Positions 5,900 through 11,269 of a stretch of 11,269 nt of DNA are shown here, piece after piece (the stretch's first letter is position 1; every line of letters starts with the position of its first letter). The stretch is from Chloroflexota bacterium (lineage in GTDB: Bacteria; Chloroflexota; Dehalococcoidia; SZUA-161). The stretch is from the NCBI GenBank assembly GCA_030668425.1, contig DAOUTY010000037.1, positions 1 to 11,269 on the forward strand, given 5' to 3'. Below the pieces are notes generated by a model, which was not told where the DNA came from, searched no databases, and was given only the letters and a program-made list of their open reading frames with translations. A program made the translations under genes and the position numbers.

Positions 5900-7204
5900 C
5901 TAGCCGAGTCCCATGGCTCTGAAGAACTGGGACATCTTGTCCTTTATCTGGTCGGGTGTGCTATATCTCTTATCGAACAGGTCGAGCCCCAGATGCACAA
6001 ACGGCACACTTAGGTCACGGCAAGTCTCTCTCATGATGCCAACGGTCGCGGCCCCGTCCTTATGGCCCATGTGACCAGGCCAGACGACGGCGTCTATCTT
6101 GAAGTCTTTGACTATTCGGGCGATGTCATTGGCGAAGTTATCGGCCACGCCTCGAGCCTGCCTGACCATTGGCGCGTCGAAAAGGTTCCTCTTGGCAAGG
6201 CCTCTCCATATCTCCTCCTCGCTTGAGGTATCGATCATGGTGTATGGGAAGTTGCCGAACATATCCATGACCATGACCGCCCCCCACTCCTCCTCCAGCC
6301 ACGGCAGGAACTCGAAGACCCAGCCAAAGGGCAGCAGATCGAACCAGAACAGCCGTATCTTCTCCTCAGGCACGGGGCCTACCCCGTTCTTCACGTTTAG
6401 CTCGGCTATCTCAACCAGCTTCTTGAACCATTCGACGCCCTGTGGCGTGCCCGCCTCATAGACCCAGGCCTGGGAGAAGCACTGCGGGGCTCCAATGCCC
6501 CAGCCGTGAGGACTTGGCACGTTGCGTCGCAACTGGTTGTATTCATCCCAGAGTTGGAACATTTGATTGGAGTATTCCAGGGTCTCCTTCAGCTTGTCCA
6601 TGTCCAGCTTTGCACCGGTATTCGTCTCGACGAACTTCGCCATCTTACGCATTTCGTCGGCGAAGTAGTCCAGGCTGCGCTCGTCACTATAGTATGGCGG
6701 GTCACAGGCGAACATGGGGATATTGCGCCAGCGTTCATTCCGCTTGATCACCTCGTGAAGCAATGGGGCACCATCGCAGGGGTAGAGCAAGTTGAGGGCG
6801 CAGGTGGGCAGGGGCGACAGGTTGGCCTCTACGTAGTATATCGAAAGCCTGATAGCGGTGCAGAGATCGTTCCCCAGTCCCATCTCCTCGGCAGCGTCGA
6901 TATCAGTCAGGAGATACGGTACAGAGGAAGCCAGGAACGGGGTCTGCATGACCATATAATAGGGCAGGTCCATTGCCGTGTATAGCTCAGGTGCCAGACA
7001 GTAGTAGCTGGAAACGAACGGCTTGTCGTTTTCCACGGCGTCGAGTATTCTGCCATACATCTTCAGCAGAGAGTCGAGTGTCTTTACCTGAAGCTGCATT
7101 TCCGGGATCTCGATCATCGCCAGAGTCTGCTCGCGGAGAAACTCGAACCACCCCTGCTCCGTGATGTAGCGTGCCAACTCGGGGTGCTTGTCTATCAGCG
7201 CCAT
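5900..7204 (-). CDS. 2-hydroxyacyl-CoA dehydratase / benzoyl-CoA reductase family large subunit (copy 1)
   Basis: The 434-aa product belongs to the HgdA/HgdB-BcrB/BcrC family (PF06050 type), close to the size of the larger subunit. Three N-terminal cysteines sit where the family binds a [4Fe-4S] cluster: Cys69 (SYYCLAPE), Cys115 (NDLCTAIR) and Cys143 (YPCDGAP). The middle has CDPPYYSDERSLDYF (167-181). The C-terminal Rossmann-like part reads WPGHMGHKDGAATVGIMRE (375-393) and ends FFRAMGLG. The cysteines of the C-terminal half seen in the partner subunit are missing. The gene begins three bases after the partner's stop, with GGGGAGG at 7211-7217. The pair probably forms a heterodimer reduced by the activase at 8439-9227. 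The reaction, dehydration or ring reduction of a CoA ester, cannot be decided from the sequence. Confidence 0.83.
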   Translation of the reverse strand: MALIDKHPELARYITEQGWFEFLREQTLAMIEIPEMQLQVKTLDSLLKMYGRILDAVENDKPFVSSYYCLAPELYTAMDLPYYMVMQTPFLASSVPYLLTDIDAAEEMGLGNDLCTAIRLSIYYVEANLSPLPTCALNLLYPCDGAPLLHEVIKRNERWRNIPMFACDPPYYSDERSLDYFADEMRKMAKFVETNTGAKLDMDKLKETLEYSNQMFQLWDEYNQLRRNVPSPHGWGIGAPQCFSQAWVYEAGTPQGVEWFKKLVEIAELNVKNGVGPVPEEKIRLFWFDLLPFGWVFEFLPWLEEEWGAVMVMDMFGNFPYTMIDTSSEEEIWRGLAKRNLFDAPMVRQARGVADNFANDIARIVKDFKIDAVVWPGHMGHKDGAATVGIMRETCRDLSVPFVHLGLDLFDKRYSTPDQIKDKMSQFFRAMGLG

Positions 7205-7219
7205 TGCTTACCTCCCCAT
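7204..7219 (-). promoter_or_regulatory. Ribosome site embedded in the stop region of the upstream subunit
   Basis: The last codons of the small subunit, ATG GGG AGG TAA (Met-Gly-Arg-stop), contain the ribosome site GGGGAGG for the next gene, six bases before its ATG. The two genes are likely translationally coupled, giving equal amounts. The same design recurs at 10567-10584 (ATG GGG AGA TAG). Confidence 0.75.
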
Positions 7220-8353
7220 CGTTTCTAGGAAAGCCTGGACCCGTGTTCTCAGTTGGCCTATGCCGCTTGTGAGGTATTCCCTGTCCAGTTTCAGCATTGG
7301 AATGCCGGCGGCCTTGAGGTCCTGGCCCAGCATGTAATGTTCCACTAGCCATGAGTCGCAGAATATCAGCCTCTCGCCGATGACGCCGTCGCAGTTGAAC
7401 TCACGGCACATGTCGATCACGTACTGCGCCCGGTTGTCGTGCTCACCGTACATTCGTGGACACGAGGGACGGTCTGTCAAGTAGTATTGTGCTAAGGCTG
7501 AGATGGGATCGCTTGCGTTCTCATCGACTTCAACCCACATAAGCCTGGAGCCGAAGCATGTTGAATCGGTGACAACAAGGCCTCCCTGGTCTTCGATGAC
7601 CTTGATGTACGCCGGGTCGTCGAGGATGCCGCCCACTATCAGTAGTCGCGCTCGATGGCCGCCCGGGCCTTCAGTTCCGCTCAACTCGTCCAGCAGTTCC
7701 CGCAGCTTCTCATTGTATTGCTCCTTGGGCATTGCGGTTCCCGCGACCATGACGGCCAGCGTCTCAGCTCCCGTAATCGGCGGTTTCTCCTGCTTCCTCA
7801 GTTCGTATAGTTTCTTCTGCAGCCGTCGCGTTTCGTTGTGGAGCTTTACCGCTTCCCACAGGCGGTCATCCGTGATCTCCACGCCGAAGTGCTTCCCGAC
7901 CTTGTCCTTAAGCATGGCCAGCTCTTCGGTGTACCAACCCACCTGGTCCGGGCCTGTCTTTCGGGGAAGGCTCATCATCTCAATGAAGTCTGTAGGTACG
8001 AAGCGTTTCCAATTGTCGTAGATGCGGCGCACGTGGTCGCAGCTGTTGACGCAGACAATCCCATCGAGGAACTTGAAATCACCGGTAAGCACCTGATTAA
8101 AGCAGTGGCGTGGAAAGCTGCAGTTGATGCTGCTGTAAAAGGCATCCGATTCCTCTGTACCGGTGCTGCCCGTCGCCCTCATCCGAAAAGGGGTAAGCCC
8201 GGCGGCCGTGATAATCTCCTCAGGTACAGTGGAGCAGAAGTATCCTACGACCTTACCCCCCTGATCCTTCCAGCGCTGCAGCACCGGGTTGACGAGTGTT
8301 TCGGCTGCGTTGCTGAACTCCTGGAATGCCTTGGACTTTAGATTAGTTTCCAA
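7208..8353 (-). CDS. 2-hydroxyacyl-CoA dehydratase / benzoyl-CoA reductase family small subunit (copy 1)
   Basis: The 381-aa product starts with TTG at 8353; GGAGG eight bases upstream fixes it. The N-terminal half has the family run GYFCSTVPEEIITAAGLTPF (37-56) with Cys40, then NCSFPRHC (Cys78, Cys84) and VNSCDH (Cys105), which supply a [4Fe-4S] site in this family. The C-terminal half adds Cys266 (DSTCFGSR), Cys298 (DRPSCPR) and Cys332 (IFCDSW), all kept in the copy at 10573-11269. The end, GQLRTRVQAFLETMGR, is typical of the smaller (BcrC/HgdB-like) subunits. Six well-placed cysteines in two halves recall the double-cubane cluster proteins of the same superfamily. The gene follows the activase gene by 85 bases and is coupled to the large subunit downstream. 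Substrate unknown. Confidence 0.83.
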   Translation of the reverse strand: METNLKSKAFQEFSNAAETLVNPVLQRWKDQGGKVVGYFCSTVPEEIITAAGLTPFRMRATGSTGTEESDAFYSSINCSFPRHCFNQVLTGDFKFLDGIVCVNSCDHVRRIYDNWKRFVPTDFIEMMSLPRKTGPDQVGWYTEELAMLKDKVGKHFGVEITDDRLWEAVKLHNETRRLQKKLYELRKQEKPPITGAETLAVMVAGTAMPKEQYNEKLRELLDELSGTEGPGGHRARLLIVGGILDDPAYIKVIEDQGGLVVTDSTCFGSRLMWVEVDENASDPISALAQYYLTDRPSCPRMYGEHDNRAQYVIDMCREFNCDGVIGERLIFCDSWLVEHYMLGQDLKAAGIPMLKLDREYLTSGIGQLRTRVQAFLETMGR

Positions 8354-8438
8354 TTCGTTGCCCTCCTTTCTGTCAAGGTGTGGATGACTGTAACATAGCG
8401 TTTAATCGTATACAAGCTTTTCAAGCCAGATGCTTCTC

Positions 8439-9227
8439 TCAGGATTGCCTGTTTAGTCTCTCTTCAGCTATGAGGGCTGCTCCTATGGCTCCTGCGATTT
8501 GGGGGTCTTGGGGCAGCTTCTTCACAGCCACCCCCAGTTTTTCCTCCAGAGCTTTAGCCAGGCCGTCGTTCTTGGCACATCCGCCGGTCAACGCTATGTC
8601 TTCGACAAGGCCCACCTTTCTAACCATTGCATTCAACCTGCCTGCTATCGAGTTGTGGAGACCGGCGACGATGTCTACCAGTTCCACGCCCTCGTTGATC
8701 AGGGTTACAACCTCGGATTCAGCAAATACGCTGCACTGGCTGGTGATAGTTGAGGGATTCTTCCCCTGAAGGGATAGACTTGATAGCCCTTCCAGACCGC
8801 AGTCGAGCACCCTGGCCATAGCCTCGAAGAACCTACCTGTACCTGCAGCACACCTGTCGTTCATAACAAACTCGAGAACCTTGCCTTTTTCGTCTATGGA
8901 CATCACCTTACAGTCCTGCCCGCCGATGTCGACCACTGTTCTTACCGTGGGAGAGAGCCAGTGAGCACCCCGGGCATGACAGGTTATCTCCGAGATGTTC
9001 TCGTTGGCAAATGGCACCTTGAGCCGGCCGTAGCCAGTGCCCACAATGTAGTCTAGATCATCGATTGACGATAGGCCGGCCTTCTTTATGGCTTCATCCA
9101 TGACCGTGCGTGCCGTCACCTCGGGCTTGGTTGTGGACGGGATAATTACATACGAGATAATTTCCCCATCCTTCATTACGACGGCCTTGCCTGTGGCCGA
9201 ACCTACGTCACAGCCTCCAACTAACAT
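8439..9227 (-). CDS. hgdC: HgdC/BadF-type ATP-driven activase of dehydratases and benzoyl-CoA reductases
   Basis: The 262-aa product has the length of the homodimeric HgdC activator (about 260 aa). ATP-binding motifs of the ASKHA fold appear in order: GCDVGSATGKAVV (5-17), VVDIGGQDCKVM (98-109) and ALTGGCAKNDG (212-222). TGYGR (64-68) is also typical. Cys126 (NDRCAAGTGRF) and Cys165 (TSQCSVFAE) match the pair that holds one [4Fe-4S] cluster across the dimer in HgdC. In that family ATP hydrolysis drives one electron at very low potential into the dehydratase or reductase, probably from ferredoxin or flavodoxin. AAGGAG lies five bases before its ATG. It is the only activase in the window and sits between two catalytic subunit pairs, so it probably serves both. 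All key residues are present. Confidence 0.93.
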   Translation of the reverse strand: MLVGGCDVGSATGKAVVMKDGEIISYVIIPSTTKPEVTARTVMDEAIKKAGLSSIDDLDYIVGTGYGRLKVPFANENISEITCHARGAHWLSPTVRTVVDIGGQDCKVMSIDEKGKVLEFVMNDRCAAGTGRFFEAMARVLDCGLEGLSSLSLQGKNPSTITSQCSVFAESEVVTLINEGVELVDIVAGLHNSIAGRLNAMVRKVGLVEDIALTGGCAKNDGLAKALEEKLGVAVKKLPQDPQIAGAIGAALIAEERLNRQS

Positions 9228-9282
9228 TCTGTCTCCTTCCTTGACTTGTCATCGCGCCCCTAGGCAACATCAGCGTGTGTTG

Positions 9283-10569
9283 CTAACCGAGCCCCATGGC
9301 AGTGAAGAACTGGGACATCGTGTTCTTCACCTCGTCCGGAGTGGTATATCGTGGGTCGAACGTGTCAATTCCTATGCTCAAGAACGGGACGCCGAGATCG
9401 CGGCATATCTCCCTCATTATGCCCACGCTCGCGGCACCGTCTTTGTGACCCATGTGGGCGGGCCAGACGACGCAATCTATTTTATAGTCCTTCACTATTC
9501 GCACGAGGTCGCTGGCGAAGTTATCCGCCACGCCCACAGCCTGCCTTATCATAGTGGTGTCCATCAGATTCCGCTTGGCCAGGTCGTGGAACATGGTTTC
9601 CTCGCTTGATGTGTCAACCAGGGTATACGGGCAATAGCTGAACATATCCATGACGATGACTGCTTTCCACTCCTCCTCCAGCCAGGGAGCCAGGTCAAAG
9701 AACCAGGTTGGGTGAACGTCAAACCAGAGCAACCTGATCTTCTCGTTCTCCAGCCAGCCCTTTCCTGCCTTTACCAGCTTCTCAGAGTCGGCAAGCGCTG
9801 CCTTGAACCACTCAAGGCCTCTGAGGTCTCCTACCCAGCGGTTTTGAGTCAGAGCAAACGGGCCACCTCCCACTCCCCAGTTGAAGGGGCATGGTACTGC
9901 CCGCCTCAACTCGTTAATCTCCTGCCAGAGCTTGTACTGCTCGTTGGTCACCTCCACGACCTCGCGAAGTCGCCCAATATCCAGTTTCTGCCCAGTATGC
10001 TCTGTAAGGAAGTCCACCATCCGCCTGAGTTCTTGTGCAAAGTAGTCTATGCTGCGTTCATCGGTGAAATAAGGAGGATCGGGGGCAAACATAGGAATGC
10101 CCCGCCACTGCTTGCTTCTCCTGCTTGCCTCGTGCAGGGCCACAATACCGTCACAGGGTATAATCATTCCCACAATCGCGGTGGGACGTGGCAGCAGCCC
10201 GGCCTCCGTATAGTACATAGCCATCCTGAGAAGCGTGCAAATATCGGATGACACGGCCAGTTTGTCAGCCCCTTCGAGATCATTCATGAGATAGGGGTTA
10301 GCACCCGCCCCCGCGAATGCGGCAGAGACAGGGCAGTACCAGTGGATATCCATGGCAGTAAATATCTCTGGTGCGTTTGAGAAGTAGCTCGCTATGATTG
10401 GCTTGCCCTCCTCAATATACCGTACTGTATCTTTGTAGTGTTCCAGGTTCGCCTTGACCAGCGGTATCAGTAGATGACTTGTCTCATAAGGGCTCTCCTC
10501 AAGGAACTTCAACAGAAACTCGAAATGGTCGCGCTCAGCAATCGTTCGTTCTAGTCCCTTGTCAACCAT
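9283..10569 (-). CDS. 2-hydroxyacyl-CoA dehydratase / benzoyl-CoA reductase family large subunit (copy 2)
   Basis: The 428-aa product is a paralogue of the protein at 5900-7204, with about half the residues identical by eye. Shared runs include DERSxDYFAxExR, WLEEEW and HMGHKDGAA, and both end AMGLG. Of the three cluster cysteines in copy 1, two are kept, Cys111 (SDICTLLR) and Cys139 (IPCDGIV). The first is Ser64 (SYFSNAPE); a TCA codon was read there. The two copies may therefore bind their clusters differently or act on different substrates. The nearby Cys79 might substitute, which only a structure would show. The gene starts three bases after the upstream partner's stop, with a GGGGAGA ribosome site, and the activase gene follows after 55 bases. 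Substrate unknown. Confidence 0.82.
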   Translation of the reverse strand: MVDKGLERTIAERDHFEFLLKFLEESPYETSHLLIPLVKANLEHYKDTVRYIEEGKPIIASYFSNAPEIFTAMDIHWYCPVSAAFAGAGANPYLMNDLEGADKLAVSSDICTLLRMAMYYTEAGLLPRPTAIVGMIIPCDGIVALHEASRRSKQWRGIPMFAPDPPYFTDERSIDYFAQELRRMVDFLTEHTGQKLDIGRLREVVEVTNEQYKLWQEINELRRAVPCPFNWGVGGGPFALTQNRWVGDLRGLEWFKAALADSEKLVKAGKGWLENEKIRLLWFDVHPTWFFDLAPWLEEEWKAVIVMDMFSYCPYTLVDTSSEETMFHDLAKRNLMDTTMIRQAVGVADNFASDLVRIVKDYKIDCVVWPAHMGHKDGAASVGIMREICRDLGVPFLSIGIDTFDPRYTTPDEVKNTMSQFFTAMGLG

Positions 10570-10572
10570 TTT

Positions 10573-11269
10573 CTATCTCCCCATTGTTTCCAGAAATGCC
10601 TGAACCCTGGTTCTCAACTGGCCCACGCCGCTCATGATGTATTCCCTATCCATGATCAGACAAGGAACGTTGTCGTCTTTCAGGTCGTTTTCGATGGTGA
10701 ACTGCTCGAACCCCCAATGGTCACAGAATGCTAGCCTTTCGAGGATAACACCGTCTACCTTGAAATCACGGATCATGTCTCGGACAAGCCCGATTCTTCG
10801 TTCGTAATCCCCGAACATCCGGGGACAAGAGGGGCGGTCGGCGACGTAATACTGTGCGAGAGCCGCAATTGGGTCGCTTGCCCCCTCATCGATGTCGTTC
10901 CACAGGAGTCTGGAGCCGAAGCACAGCGAGTCGGTAACCACGAGTCCCCCTTGGCTCTCAATGACCTTGACGTAGGCTGGGTCATCGAGGATGCCACCCA
11001 TTAGCAGCAATCTCGCCCGATAATCGATATTGCCAATGGACTCGCTCAGCTCATCCAGCAACTTCCTGAGCAACTGATTGTAGTGCTCCTTGGGCATGGC
11101 AGTACCAGCAACCGTGACGGCCAGCGCTTCAGTACCGGTGATCGGCGGGTTGTCCGCTTTTCTGAGGTCGTAAAGCTTTCTCTGCAGGCGACGTGTTTCA
11201 TTGTGGAGTTTTATCGCATCCCACAAACGCTCATCGGTGATTTCAATATCGAAATGCTTCTCCAGGAGC
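10573..11269 (-). CDS. 2-hydroxyacyl-CoA dehydratase / benzoyl-CoA reductase family small subunit (copy 2, 5' end outside window)
   Basis: This frame is open to the window edge. The 231 visible residues begin LLEKHFDIEITDERLWDAIK and align with residue 151 onward of the protein at 7208-8353, so about 150 N-terminal residues lie outside. The TTG at 11226 is an internal leucine and not a start. About two thirds of the visible residues match copy 1 by eye. The C-terminal cysteines are conserved (DSLCFGSR, DRPSCPR, AFCDHW), and both copies end GQLRTRVQAFLETMGR. It is coupled to the large-subunit gene downstream in the same way as copy 1. The N-terminal cluster cysteines cannot be checked here. 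Confidence 0.82.
   Translation of the reverse strand, partial: LLEKHFDIEITDERLWDAIKLHNETRRLQRKLYDLRKADNPPITGTEALAVTVAGTAMPKEHYNQLLRKLLDELSESIGNIDYRARLLLMGGILDDPAYVKVIESQGGLVVTDSLCFGSRLLWNDIDEGASDPIAALAQYYVADRPSCPRMFGDYERRIGLVRDMIRDFKVDGVILERLAFCDHWGFEQFTIENDLKDDNVPCLIMDREYIMSGVGQLRTRVQAFLETMGR

Noticed and set aside
6506..6985. 159-residue open frame on the plus strand
   Set aside because: It is entirely antisense to the large-subunit gene, whose family motifs and ribosome site are clear. Long antisense frames are common opposite GC-rich genes.
11224..11226. TTG at 11226 as the start of the last gene
   Set aside because: The frame stays open to the window edge and the residues before it (EKHFDIEITDER) align with the interior of the paralogue, so the codon is an internal leucine.

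Overview
The window looks like an anaerobic bacterium with heavy investment in iron-sulfur and CoA-thioester chemistry. Parts seen are 2-hydroxyacyl-CoA dehydratase / ATP-dependent benzoyl-CoA reductase-type subunits, their ATP-driven activase, a CooC-like ATPase and a relative of the acetyl-CoA synthase N-terminal domain. Strong AGGAGG-type ribosome sites and bacterial-type operons argue for Bacteria. Multiple paralogues of the dehydratase family are typical of Dehalococcoidia-like Chloroflexota and of syntrophic or sulfate-reducing lineages. The lineage is inference and cannot be fixed from the sequence alone.

Layout. (1) 205-918 (+): an exported protein with an OB-fold-like domain and a C-terminal chagasin-type cysteine-protease-inhibitor domain. 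(2) 919-1365: a non-coding stretch with three inverted repeats. (3) 1366-3857 (+): a tight four-gene sulfur/Fe-S operon: TusA-family sulfur carrier, DsrE2-type protein, NifS/IscS-fold protein, and an IscU scaffold fused to a DUF59/MIP18 domain. (4) 3858-4157: a convergent intergenic region with a perfect 17-bp hairpin. (5) 11269-4158 (-): seven genes in one direction. In transcription order they are a small dehydratase/reductase subunit (cut by the window edge), a large subunit, an HgdC-type activase, a second small and a second large subunit, an acetyl-CoA-synthase-N-domain-like protein, and a CooC-like ATPase.

How they may work together. The activase would hydrolyse ATP to push low-potential electrons into two paralogous two-subunit enzymes, each forming a radical on a CoA-thioester substrate that cannot be identified here. 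The CooC-like ATPase and the acetyl-CoA-synthase-like protein sit downstream in the same direction and may help mature, metallate or reduce the enzymes. The facing operon may supply Fe-S clusters.

The most striking point is that the NifS-like protein keeps its persulfide cysteine but has lost the PLP-binding lysine (Thr207) and other cofactor contacts. It therefore probably cannot take sulfur from cysteine. With TusA and DsrE2 upstream and IscU downstream, the operon reads like a scaffold-assembly module fed by a persulfide relay or free sulfide. That is inference, but testable.
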